Part shown: piece after piece, positions 8,642-18,561 of the stretch | How positions within the stretch are numbered: position 1 is the first letter of the stretch | How the letters are laid out: each line of letters opens with the position of its first letter | Source: Parietichytrium sp. I65-24A | Lineage: Eukaryota; Sar; Bigyra; Thraustochytrida; Thraustochytriidae | Assembly (NCBI GenBank): GCA_012862575.1 | Contig: BLSF01000001.1 | Location: 186,001 to 250,000 of the forward strand | Direction of reading: 5' to 3' | Length of the DNA: 64,000 nt | The notes under the pieces: generated by a model | What the model was told of the DNA's origin: nothing | The model's input: the letters and a program-made list of their open reading frames with translations, nothing else | The model's database searches: none | Position numbers and translations under genes: made by a program

Positions 8642-10813
8642 ATGGACTCGGCCGCTTGGCACCGCTCCTCTCGCGGAGACCGGCTCGCGGCTCTCCGGCT
8701 CGCACACTCTCGTGCCAGCATGCGCGGACCTGTGCGTGCGCTCGTTTGGTGCCCCTCGCACGTGTCCCTGGCGGCGACGCTTCCTCACGGCGACTCAATT
8801 TCACTCGCCGTTCGCCATGGCATTGCACTGGCCCTGGCCTCCGATCCTGCGCGCGAGAACGATAATGGGGACCAAGAAGCTGACGCCAAATGGGACGGGG
8901 ACTTGGACTGCCGCGGTCTGGTGCAAGCGCTGAGAACAGGGGCGCAGAGGTCCGAGAATGTGGAGATGCTGCTGGTATCGGCGGCGAAGACCGTGTTGGC
9001 GAGCGCCAGGACGATACATGGAATGAATGACCATGAGAGCATGAGTGAGGATGAGGATGAGGACGGGAAGGATAGTATCGAGGAGCAAGTGGTGGAGGTG
9101 GGCAAAGGGCTGGTAGTTGCAGCGGCAGTGACGTCGAAATCGCACGTTGGTTGGCGGACTGCGCGAAGGGCTCTGGAGTGTCTGGTCCTCGGGGAGGACA
9201 GCAGCGTGCAGGTTCGCGAGGACTGCGTTACTGTTTACATGCGCGGGCCCGAAGACTCGCGAGACTCACAGTCAACAGAATTTGTGTCGCTGCATAATGA
9301 GTGCGTGTGCTTGTGCTCCCCTTCTGGCCGGGTTGACGACCGGGATTCGCTGCTACAAGCACAGGAGCCAATCTGGAGCGACGAATCGGAGTTGCGTGCA
9401 CTCGCGAAATTGCTAAAGAGTGTGACAGTGACGAATGCATCAGAGCCAGAAAGAGCCTTGGGAATGGAACCGGTGGTCGTTTCCAATACCGCCGGGAATC
9501 CACAACAGAAGCAAATTATCGAGTGCGCAAGAACGCTTGGGGCGAAGGTGGTTGGTCTCTGCCGTGGAGGCGACTACGATGGCAGCGTGTATGCGATCTG
9601 CTCGCCGCAGGTAGTAGACGCAATATCTACAAAGTGGACCGAGCTAGCAGGAGCTTCCAGCGTGCTGACGAGCTTGTGCGAAGCCGGCGTGGAGAGATCG
9701 CCAAAGCTTGAGAGGAAAATGGCTGCTTTTCAAGTTGGCACTCAGCCGGACTGGGCGCACACTGATCTTGCTCCGCCGAGGGATAATCACGCCTTTGTAC
9801 GTCAGCTTTTGAAAGAAGGCGCAGTCCAATCGCTGCGCCGTAGGGGCTACGGAATCGTTCAGATCTCCAATGGCGTTGCTGATCTCTACGAGGAATTCCA
9901 CAACAACTTTGTGACCTTCTGCCAGACTTCCAGAGAGTATAGGGCCAAGTTCGCTTCGCTCCAGTTCGACGCGATGGAACATTCGCCAAACCAATTTCAT
10001 GGCTACTCGGAGATCGATGGGCTAAAGTACCAGTTTATGATGCGCGCACATGGCGGAACGGCACTGGGTGCTCGATTGCCGCTACCATCTCAATTCGCGA
10101 CTACCGGGCCTGCATTGTATCGCGCCATGGATAAGATCTGCCGCAACCTGGAAGCAGAGGTGGTGATCTCCAATCCGTGTGCAGCAGCAAGGCTGGAGAC
10201 GATTCTAGACCCGCTTCTGGACAAAGAAAGTGCCGACTTGATCGAAAATTATATGAGTAGCTCTATATTGGACTGCTTTTACTATCTCGGAAAGGCAAAC
10301 AGCGGAAATGAGAGATTCTTTAATAATCACGCCGCGCACACAGATAGCGGACTATTGACCTTGGTGATAGCCACTGACGAGCCCGCGCTCGAAGTATTGG
10401 ATCAAGAAATAAAGAGCTGGGTTGAGATCGATCGAGCTGTGTTCGATTACTGTAAAGCTAATGGCACCGATCACAGACAACTGGGCATCGTCATGTGGTC
10501 CGACAGCGTCCAGTACCTGGACATGGCTGGACATGCGCCATGTGTGCATCGAGTGCAACAGACAGCAGACGGAAACCCAAGGGTGTCTGTTGTATTCAAA
10601 CAGAGAACTACGCCCATGACTACCCCGCCAAGATATCAAGAAGATTATGAGATTGCCGTCGGGCAAATGAACGCGTTGCGCATGAGCGACTTGCCCATTC
10701 CGCGAGCTTGGAACAGCTTTGCTAGCTTTAAGACTATGCTGTGGCGCTCCAGAGCCCTCGCAGCTCTTGTTCCGCTCGCTTGTGGCTTGCGGGCTTGCGC
10801 TTCCCATCGCTGA
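8642..10813 (+). CDS. Two-part protein: degenerate GHMP-kinase-like N-terminus plus 2OG-Fe(II) oxygenase
   Basis: 723 residues, single exon, from ATG 8642. The C-terminal half (about 395-700) is an isopenicillin-N-synthase-like 2-oxoglutarate/Fe(II) dioxygenase. It has GYGIVQISN at the start of the fold, HTDSGLLTLV with iron ligands H566 and D568, the distal ligand H636 in CVHRV, and R647 in PRVSVVFKQR for 2-oxoglutarate. The active site looks intact. The N-terminal half is less clear. An opening strand-loop at about 24-45 (VRALVWCPSHVSLAATLPHG) and a segment at about 298-345 (GGDYDGSVYAI followed by a W-x-VL stretch) recall the first and last parts of phosphomevalonate-kinase-type GHMP folds, but the ATP loop GLGSSA is not visible. 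A very acidic linker (about 132-150) separates the pieces. The oxygenase call is firm; the kinase-like origin is an inference. Its stop lies 41 bp from the stop of the convergent STAND gene. Confidence 0.8.
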   Translation: MDSAAWHRSSRGDRLAALRLAHSRASMRGPVRALVWCPSHVSLAATLPHGDSISLAVRHGIALALASDPARENDNGDQEADAKWDGDLDCRGLVQALRTGAQRSENVEMLLVSAAKTVLASARTIHGMNDHESMSEDEDEDGKDSIEEQVVEVGKGLVVAAAVTSKSHVGWRTARRALECLVLGEDSSVQVREDCVTVYMRGPEDSRDSQSTEFVSLHNECVCLCSPSGRVDDRDSLLQAQEPIWSDESELRALAKLLKSVTVTNASEPERALGMEPVVVSNTAGNPQQKQIIECARTLGAKVVGLCRGGDYDGSVYAICSPQVVDAISTKWTELAGASSVLTSLCEAGVERSPKLERKMAAFQVGTQPDWAHTDLAPPRDNHAFVRQLLKEGAVQSLRRRGYGIVQISNGVADLYEEFHNNFVTFCQTSREYRAKFASLQFDAMEHSPNQFHGYSEIDGLKYQFMMRAHGGTALGARLPLPSQFATTGPALYRAMDKICRNLEAEVVISNPCAAARLETILDPLLDKESADLIENYMSSSILDCFYYLGKANSGNERFFNNHAAHTDSGLLTLVIATDEPALEVLDQEIKSWVEIDRAVFDYCKANGTDHRQLGIVMWSDSVQYLDMAGHAPCVHRVQQTADGNPRVSVVFKQRTTPMTTPPRYQEDYEIAVGQMNALRMSDLPIPRAWNSFASFKTMLWRSRALAALVPLACGLRACASHR

Positions 10814-10854
10814 TTTGCACGTCAGATAACTTTTTATAACAAACGCCGCGGCTC

Positions 10855-13800
10855 TCAATATTTCTGCTCCTTTTCTTCGTAATCTACTGATATGAGCGAA
10901 TGTTGGTCTTCAGTCTCATACCACTCCTTCTGTTCAAGACGGCCCGTTTTGGCATCGTTCTCACCAACGGTCTCATCATCCTCGTCGGCCTCCCACTTTC
11001 TTTCACATTCGGCTGAGATCTTGGACTCTTTATGCTCGTCCAGCTTTTTGTACTCGAGGAGAAGCCGCATTTCCGAGTACCTTTCGTCCAGCGCACTATC
11101 ACAGCGCTGTACTGCAAGCTGCAGAGCTCTTGCTTCGGGTTTTGCTGGTACATCGAGAATCCCTGAAAGCAGTCGAAAATTTAGTTTCTCGATGGCAACT
11201 GGTAAGACACAACTTATGTGCGAGGTTGTGACCTGCAATGGAAATCGTTCCACGAGAAACTCAAGAACCTCATCCTCTTGAGCCGCTGAGAAGAGGTTGA
11301 TTGCAGACTTGACGTCTTCGCCGCCGTCCGTTCCCGGGTCATAACGACCAAACAAAAGCTCGCTGGCATCCCGCTTTCGTGCTTTTATCTTCGCCGAGCA
11401 AAGAGTATGTACTGCGCGAGCTAACCAGTCTTGCCGCAGAGTAGCTCGCAGCCTGGGCGACTCCATCAGCTTGCGACTGACTGTCAGGTAAGGCTTCTTC
11501 ATTGCCAACTCGATGGCAGATTCGCCTTTCCTCGAGCGACATCCAATGTCAGCTCTTTCACAATCGAGAAGCGCCGCCGCTATTTTGGACCGCCCGTAAA
11601 GCGCCGCCACAAGAAAAGGTGACAATCCGCTCTTCGAGTCCATAAAATTGGCATTTGAGCCTGCATCCAAAAGATATTGTAAAGATTTGGCCCCATTATG
11701 CTTTGCAGCAAGCCAAAGAGGCGTACACTTCGTCTTCCCGACACGAAGCAAGGCGTCTGGCTTGGCTCCGTGGCGAAGTAAAAAGTCGGTCACCTTCCAC
11801 TTTCCAAAGTATGCCGCGGTTCCCAGCATTGTGAGCTTTTCCTTTTGGTCCGTGCCAGTTAAAGACACAGATACCGTGGCCTCAAGGAAGCCTTGCAAGT
11901 CACCTAGATGTTGCTCAAAGTGGTGCTTCAAAACCTCCAGCACTGGAATGCTTCCGCGCTTTGCGGCAAGATATGAGCAAGTTGCTCCCGACGAACTTTT
12001 GGCCGCGGGGTCCGCACCTTTTGCAAGCAAGTACTCAACAATATGTGCGTGCCCATTACTGCATGCGGCCATTAATGGAGTAAAATTGCGAGATTTAGAC
12101 AAATTCACATCAGCGCCACCAAGCTCGACCAATTGTTCCACGGCTTCAAGGCTGCCAGAACGGCAACTCTCGTAAAGCGCAGTGCGCTTCTCATCGACGG
12201 TGGCAAAGTCCACGTTTGCACCGTTTGTAAGCAAAAGCTTAAGAACATCGCAACTTTCAGAATGCGCTGCAGCGCACATCAACGCCGACCAACCAGTGTA
12301 AGGCGACACAGTGTTTGAGCTGAGTCCCAGCTCTAGAAGAACTTTCAGAGCCTCGATGGAAGAACCTTTGTCGGAACCTGCCAGTGTGCAAAAAAGCTCA
12401 TTCTGGGCGACTGTAGGGAGAATCTCAAGGATGAATTGAGCTGACTGAGCCATGGGCAACATCTCCAGCAAGAAAGAAAACGTCCCACTCTCTGAGTGAA
12501 TCAAAGAAAGATCCAGGTCCGCATCGAGATCAAGTCTCCTCATAAGAGTTGCAACGTCGTCTGCAATCTGTCTGTTCTGCTCTTTGGTTATTTTGGCTTT
12601 GAGTCCGTCAACGATCGAGATGAATTCTAGCTTTCTTTCTCTCACCGTCTTGATGGATGAAGCAAGGTGCTGAGTGGTGCTCCCGGCGGCTCTAATGGAA
12701 GCTCGCAAGCTCTTGAAGAGTGTGTTCATGGTCGCAACGTCCTCCTTGAACTGATCCGATTTAAGATGCTTTGCTAGTTTGTTCTTAAGGCTTTCCGCCC
12801 TCTCCATCTTGGTATTCAAGACAGTATTTTCCACAGATTCGCGCAAGCTAGTATAGAACTCCTCAAGTCCAACCTTCCCTTGTTCTACAAAGAACGCAGT
12901 CAGGTACTCCTCGATCGCAGGAGCAGAAAACCCAAAGTGACGCCTATCTATCCGCTCGCTTTTATTCATTCCGTGTAAAATTGGGCTCTCGTCCTTCTTC
13001 ACTGCTGCAAAGAGTGTGTTCAAACCTTGAACCAGTTCTTTGGTGGGCAAAACGTGGCCAACGTGGTCACGAGGAAATCGAACGGAGATTTCCTCAGGGC
13101 TGACAAACTTGACTGAGCACATCAGAGCCGAGAAAATATGGTTCAGAGATATCCTCCCGCTCCGAACCGTTTCTTTTGTAGATCTTCGAATGTATGCAAG
13201 AGCTGCGAGGAATTGCTCAAACGCGCAAGCAAGATATTGATTCGAGGAGATGCGCAGCGGGGCCATGATGTACCGAATCCAATTTTGAAACAGCGCTATC
13301 CTGGAGTTTTCCTTAATTAATTCGCTCCCGTCGAAGCTCCGGATCAACAGGTTGAGAAGCAATGGCGACCTACAAAATTGAATATGTTGGGGGAGTTCGC
13401 ACCAATCGATAACCTTTTGCCGATCATCTTCAGGCACACGGCTTGCAACAAATTCTGCTATCTGTTCCGAATTCAACTCGTGGAGTTTACACACACAAAA
13501 CAGTTTTTTCTCTATCAGCTTGTCGATGAGAGCTTCTTCCATGGTTTGAGTGGTGATGATTACTTTTACTCGTCCATCGCCTTTGCTCAACCTGACGAAC
13601 TCAACCGGCGCCTCGTTGCTTGAGACCGCTTCGCTATCCTCTCCCATTAAGGCATCCAGCGAGCCTTGAGAAATTTTTATAAGAGAGGCGAGGAGGTCTT
13701 TCTGCCTCTCCCCAGCGTGGGAAAGCCCATCGCAAATGACAACAAGACGATTTTCTCTCCTTGCCTTGCACATCAGAAGCGTTTGCGGGGAAAGCTTACC

Positions 13801-16404
13801 ATATCGAGTGATCCAGAGTTGCTGCAGCAAGTCTGTCTTGTCATCAAAGACAATCTGGTTTGGCCCAGGAGTTTCCGCCATAGACAGGAGCTCGCGGACG
13901 GAGATGTACACCGGAAGCGAATTAGTATTCTTTAGCATCTCGCATATAATTCGGGAGCAAAGAAGCGATTTGCCAGACCCCGGAGGACCCTGGATCAAGC
14001 ATCGAGCCGGTATCGACGAATCTGAATTCACACGCAAAAAGTCGTCCAGGTCTTGCATATTGTCAACATCTTCTCCGTATATTTCATCCGGGACAGTGAC
14101 TTCACCGCCATAACGGAATGAACTTCTCACGGCAGTCCTCCTGAGAGTGACTGCATCCGTAAAGTAGCTATGCTGTCTCAGGAGCAACCGCGAGTAGCGG
14201 TCTTGCAGTATGGTCAGCTCTACGTCCTCTGCGCCAAATAAGCTTCGTTCTGTCATTATACTTGGGGATCCACGTGCGCTGGCCCTGGTTCGCGATTCTC
14301 TCATCCCGAGAGGTCTTCGACTTTCCAAAATGTTTTGGCAGTGCAGCTTGCAACAAGCAATTGCCCATATCTTGTTGAGTCTAGGGACATCTTTATACTT
14401 CAAAAGGCGGAGCGTGTACCCCAAAAGAGCGTAAGAGTACTGACAAGTCGGCCCCAATACGTCGCCATCGTCATCCATGGTAAAGTCCCCAGCAAACTTT
14501 CTCAGGCGGGCTACTGCAGTTTGTAATCTTTCAAATTTCCCGCTACTTGGGACAAACATCCGGTTCAACGGTTTGCATAGAAGCTCTTGCATCTCTGAGA
14601 TGGCAAGTTTCAAGTCCCTTTCGTCCTCGAGCATTGTATACTCAAACATAAGACACGACTCCAGTTTGGCAAGGTCATGAAGAATGTGCATTTCACCCCA
14701 TGACGCGAAGTCGATGATCCACAAGAACCCTTTCCCATCTATCAGAATATTTGAGCCGTTCAGGTCACCATGCTGCTGGCTGACAAAACACTCGGCCGCA
14801 ACTTCGTTTTGCGCAAAGTCAAAAAATGATTTCATGAATTCCCGTAGCGCTTCCGGCGTGCTGACATTGGAGTTTGAGCGCGGCATGAAACCGAAACTCT
14901 GGTTGATCAAGTCGTCTTCTAGCCTATCGATCGCCAATCTATCCTGCATTGAGCAGAATTCTTCGAGCAAATGAATTTGTCTTCGTCGTCGGCTTTTAAA
15001 GTACGTCGTTCCTAATACTCCACCAAACACATTACACAACAACTGCTCCACTTCCACAGCCTTGCTTGAGTTTGGGCTGTACGGATCCCCCGGGGAATCT
15101 TGAGTGGTAGCCAAGAGGTACAAACGCTTGAACGAATCGATGACGTTGGAATCAGTTCCGAGGAATTCAGGCAACGTCCAGCAAGCACCACAAAGTTGGA
15201 TGCGAATCGCCGCCGCTGTTGCCTCATGAGCTATTCCGATGATCCCCGGTGCATTTTCGCCCAAGAAAGGCATGGCGAGCTGCATGTTCTTGGCCTCCAT
15301 TTCCATGTCGCTCACACCAGCTATTTTGACAATGGATTGCTCTTCTTGGTCTCCAAATTGGTTCCAGCTGTCGCAGCAAAGCACCAGGGCGTCGGAAAAG
15401 CCGCCAGCAACAATGACAGTTTCTACTTCACTTGAGCTGGAGAATAGAGCTTGGAGAAGGGTTATGACCGTCGCTCGAGAGAAAGAGCAACTTGATGGCA
15501 GTTCAGGCACCGAAATACTCTCCGCAACAATTGCCTCATTTGAGGTGACATTCTCCTGCAATAACGAGTCCCGCGAAGAGGAGTTGGATTGTTCGCCAAC
15601 AGAGATTACAAGTGCAGCAGAAGTACCCTTGTCTCCCGTCTCCATGGTAGCTTGCTTGTGGTGGAAGGGGGCAAGAAGTTGCTTCTCAATGCTGCCCCCA
15701 AGTGGATGAAGTTGATTCCCACTGCACCATCTGTCACTCTGGACTCCGATTACTGGAAGCGACACGTTTCTTTTACGAGCCTTTGCACGCCGCTTTGAAG
15801 CATTGCGGGTTTCCGCATGACGGGCGGCGGGCACGGTGAGGGCCTCTCTGTCCCTCTCCACCTCAAGTTCACACTCCATTTCTTGGTCTGCCCCCGAACA
15901 TTTGTCAGCAGGAGGAAGTGCCCTAGCTTGCAAAGATGTGCACAATTGCTTTGAGCACACCTTCTCCTCAGCATAATAAGATTTCGAGAGTTTCATTTCA
16001 ATGTTCATCTCTTCGCGTTCGTGGCACTCTGGGCTCAAATCAGCTTCCAGGAACTCGAGGTCTTCAAGGAAATTCTCCTCTGTTTGCCGCTCAAGTTTTG
16101 AAGTGAAAAATTCTATCGCGAATCTCCGTGAGTCTTCCGGCCGTTCTTCAAAGGCACGCCGGATCAACTCCGTGAGCACGTCATGTGTCTGAAACTTGAA
16201 TTCTTCGTCGTTAAGCTCGCACCGCTTCGTGCGCCTTCGTAGCTCTTTGGCACCATCGTCGTCGAACCACAGGAGTGCGAATTCTGAAAACGTCTCGCTC
16301 CTTTGCATGTACAACTTGGATTCCCGGACAAGAGCCTCCACAATCTGGTCGATCCCGCTCTGTCTCAGATAGCGCCCAAAGCCTTCCCGCGCCGCAGAGG
16401 ACAT
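10855..16404 (-). CDS. STAND/NLR-like protein: RIIa-like + TCAD9-like phosphotransferase + NACHT + ankyrin repeats
   Basis: 1849 residues in one exon from ATG 16404; the frame is open a little further up but without ATG. Residues 72-104 match the RIIa/Dpy-30 dimerisation pattern (VLTELIRRAFEERPEDSRRF). Residues about 350-720 hold an aminoglycoside-phosphotransferase-like fold: HGDLNGSN (H545, D547, N552) and WIIDF (D565), the catalytic loop and metal-binding Asp. The phrasing is like Pfam's ternary-complex-associated domain 9, recalled from memory. NACHT follows: Walker A GPPGSGKS (806-813), Walker B VVICDGLSHA (D892), a sensor-like VIITTQ, and a PLLLNLLIRSF helix. After a helical part, about seven ankyrin repeats fill roughly 1350-1650, then a charged C-terminus. 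Known relatives of NACHT-ankyrin layout act as ligand-triggered oligomerising switches in immunity or self/non-self recognition. The role here is inferred, not shown. The gene is convergent with the oxygenase gene and has no partner in an operon-like arrangement. Confidence 0.9.
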   Translation of the reverse strand: MSSAAREGFGRYLRQSGIDQIVEALVRESKLYMQRSETFSEFALLWFDDDGAKELRRRTKRCELNDEEFKFQTHDVLTELIRRAFEERPEDSRRFAIEFFTSKLERQTEENFLEDLEFLEADLSPECHEREEMNIEMKLSKSYYAEEKVCSKQLCTSLQARALPPADKCSGADQEMECELEVERDREALTVPAARHAETRNASKRRAKARKRNVSLPVIGVQSDRWCSGNQLHPLGGSIEKQLLAPFHHKQATMETGDKGTSAALVISVGEQSNSSSRDSLLQENVTSNEAIVAESISVPELPSSCSFSRATVITLLQALFSSSSEVETVIVAGGFSDALVLCCDSWNQFGDQEEQSIVKIAGVSDMEMEAKNMQLAMPFLGENAPGIIGIAHEATAAAIRIQLCGACWTLPEFLGTDSNVIDSFKRLYLLATTQDSPGDPYSPNSSKAVEVEQLLCNVFGGVLGTTYFKSRRRRQIHLLEEFCSMQDRLAIDRLEDDLINQSFGFMPRSNSNVSTPEALREFMKSFFDFAQNEVAAECFVSQQHGDLNGSNILIDGKGFLWIIDFASWGEMHILHDLAKLESCLMFEYTMLEDERDLKLAISEMQELLCKPLNRMFVPSSGKFERLQTAVARLRKFAGDFTMDDDGDVLGPTCQYSYALLGYTLRLLKYKDVPRLNKIWAIACCKLHCQNILESRRPLGMRESRTRASARGSPSIMTERSLFGAEDVELTILQDRYSRLLLRQHSYFTDAVTLRRTAVRSSFRYGGEVTVPDEIYGEDVDNMQDLDDFLRVNSDSSIPARCLIQGPPGSGKSLLCSRIICEMLKNTNSLPVYISVRELLSMAETPGPNQIVFDDKTDLLQQLWITRYGKLSPQTLLMCKARRENRLVVICDGLSHAGERQKDLLASLIKISQGSLDALMGEDSEAVSSNEAPVEFVRLSKGDGRVKVIITTQTMEEALIDKLIEKKLFCVCKLHELNSEQIAEFVASRVPEDDRQKVIDWCELPQHIQFCRSPLLLNLLIRSFDGSELIKENSRIALFQNWIRYIMAPLRISSNQYLACAFEQFLAALAYIRRSTKETVRSGRISLNHIFSALMCSVKFVSPEEISVRFPRDHVGHVLPTKELVQGLNTLFAAVKKDESPILHGMNKSERIDRRHFGFSAPAIEEYLTAFFVEQGKVGLEEFYTSLRESVENTVLNTKMERAESLKNKLAKHLKSDQFKEDVATMNTLFKSLRASIRAAGSTTQHLASSIKTVRERKLEFISIVDGLKAKITKEQNRQIADDVATLMRRLDLDADLDLSLIHSESGTFSFLLEMLPMAQSAQFILEILPTVAQNELFCTLAGSDKGSSIEALKVLLELGLSSNTVSPYTGWSALMCAAAHSESCDVLKLLLTNGANVDFATVDEKRTALYESCRSGSLEAVEQLVELGGADVNLSKSRNFTPLMAACSNGHAHIVEYLLAKGADPAAKSSSGATCSYLAAKRGSIPVLEVLKHHFEQHLGDLQGFLEATVSVSLTGTDQKEKLTMLGTAAYFGKWKVTDFLLRHGAKPDALLRVGKTKCTPLWLAAKHNGAKSLQYLLDAGSNANFMDSKSGLSPFLVAALYGRSKIAAALLDCERADIGCRSRKGESAIELAMKKPYLTVSRKLMESPRLRATLRQDWLARAVHTLCSAKIKARKRDASELLFGRYDPGTDGGEDVKSAINLFSAAQEDEVLEFLVERFPLQVTTSHISCVLPVAIEKLNFRLLSGILDVPAKPEARALQLAVQRCDSALDERYSEMRLLLEYKKLDEHKESKISAECERKWEADEDDETVGENDAKTGRLEQKEWYETEDQHSLISVDYEEKEQKY

Positions 16405-18561
16405 GATGCCGCACGCGTTCCGTCGCGACACCTCTCCGAGCTTTTGAGTGACGCGATATCTCTCAGCGCTCACAAGACCGTATCAGACGCAGTCAGCACA
16501 GAAACCAGTCGCAAGTCCGAAGTAGGAAGTAGGAAAGGAAGACAAGAGTCTCTCTATCTAGGCTAGGCTCTAGAGAGCTACGGAATCAAAAGCAAGCAGA
16601 AGTTTGTGTTCCACCTCGAACACATTTGATTTAAGAGCAGAAGATCGTGAAATTGCCGTCTTTTTTGCTGATTGTGGCGAGCATCATTGTCTTTACACCG
16701 CTAATTTGCTCCATACTTCAAGCACGGCACCATCACGATGAGTGAGTGTCATGATCTGAACGAAATATTCCGAGTCGGACTCCGAGTCCGAGTCTGATGG
16801 CGGCGTAACGGTAACTAATACCGTTTTTTGTAATCACTCGTACGTGACTCGGTCGTGAGCACGTGAGCTTTCTGATTCCTGTTGTTGAGGTGATTCCTTT
16901 CGCTTTCATGGACTGTATGGACGCGTTTCGTTTTGCAGTCTCTTTGACAGTCAATCGCAAAAAGAAAGAAACGAACTCTTCTGCTTGTTCGAAAGCTCCT
17001 TCCCTGGCAAGCATGCAAGAATATCCTCCCTGAAAAGATAGCGCGGAATGGCAAAAAAGCTTTGTGAATTAACAATGAAAAACATGTCTTTCCGCCGTTC
17101 TCGCATGCCAGTATCTTACTGATGGGAGAAGATCAGCTGCACGTCCATTCACAACCACCAGGAAACATAGACAGGCCTCAAACGTGGGCACGATGCGCGA
17201 AGGGCTCGTCACCCTCCGTTCCTGAATGAGTCCATTGCAATTGACGCTGTGACTCCTGCTCAAAGTTCCCTCGTTTCATGATCCCCAAGCTGGCTTTAGC
17301 GTTGTCCTCGCGCCGAAGGCCAAAGCTGCAACATTCTCAGACACATTAGTATGAGTCGATCCAAGTCCCAAGTTTGAAAGCCCCTCATCAAGCGACGTTT
17401 TCCACCCTTTCTATCCATAGTATTTCTGCATGAGCAAGAGAAAGCAAATTCACATGTCAATGACACCCCACCTTCCGATAGGGTTTGTTTACGCTGCACT
17501 TCGTGGCTTCACTTATGTCAATGAAACTCTTGTGCTCCCAAGTCTCCCAAGTCAAAAAGTTCCTTGTCCATCACCGCGCCAAGAGCTCGAGCGTAATTCG
17601 AGCAGACCTTTTCTCTGTCTCTAGCTAGTCCCTCGTCTCGGTCCGACAGTGAGCCTTTAGGAAACAATAGGATACGCCGCTCTCAGTCCGGCTCAGTCCT
17701 CGGCCGTAACCCCTGCCAGATCTTGTGCACACTCTGGGCACTATGTCTAGCCTAGTGCCCGCTACCTTCGAGAACTAAGTATTTGCTGTAACAGAATAGG
17801 AGGAGAGAAACGTTCAATGGAGAGAAGCGGCTGTGATCAACATAAACTTTAACTGATGGATTGATAGATTGATTGTGATTGACAGTGATTTCAGAGATTT
17901 CAGTTTAGCATTCACTGTCTCTTTGTGTACTGACAGTGAGTACCGGTGGTACACAGTCACACAGTCAATGAAAAACAATCTCTCTTGATTCACGTGTCTT
18001 GATTGATCAATCAAAACATTGATGAAACACTTTTGATTTGATTGAGAGATTGATGGATAGACTGATCAAGATTGAGGTGTGCTGTGAGTACCCGTAACTT
18101 ACACTGCGAGTCAAACCCCGAACTAAGCTGAACCAAGGAAAGCAAGGTCTTGTTGTTTTGTTGTTTTGGTGTTTTGGTGACGGGGAAGGAGCTGCGAAGA
18201 GGACTTTCTGTGAGCGTGCATCGCGGGCGAAGGGTGGGACCAGTGTCGGCGCATGCGCATGTAAGCCGAGGGAACTGCGATAACGCGAGGCGCCGCAACT
18301 CGGAAGGAGTGGGTGGACGTGCGTTGGAGCTGCAAGCAGTATTGCGTCAAAGAGGTGGGTTTATGGTTTCTTGCTAATCTACAGACTGCGTGGCGACAGT
18401 GCCATGGAGCTAGAGTTGGAGGTGGCGGAGGAGGCGGACGGTAGAGGAGGCGACGGGAGCGATTGGAAATGAAATTTGGACGCTGATTTACTTGCCCTTA
18501 TTGATGTTTCGTTGGTACTCCGGGACTGCTAAACAGGCCTCAAACGCCGAGGTATATCTCG
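16405..18561. other. Divergent promoter region, no gene seen
   Basis: The 2.1 kb between the STAND gene and the ClC gene has no credible coding frame. It contains a GAGTCCGA-type repeat at about 16770-16797, TTGATTGAT-rich sequence at 17855-17885 and 18000-18065, and TTGTTTTG/GGTGTTTT repeats at 18149-18180. The word TGACAGTGAGTACC lies at 17931-17944. Confidence 0.5.

Noticed and set aside
8452-8865. Alternative frames over the start of the oxygenase gene
   Set aside because: Shorter and out of frame with the long frame that carries the oxygenase motifs.
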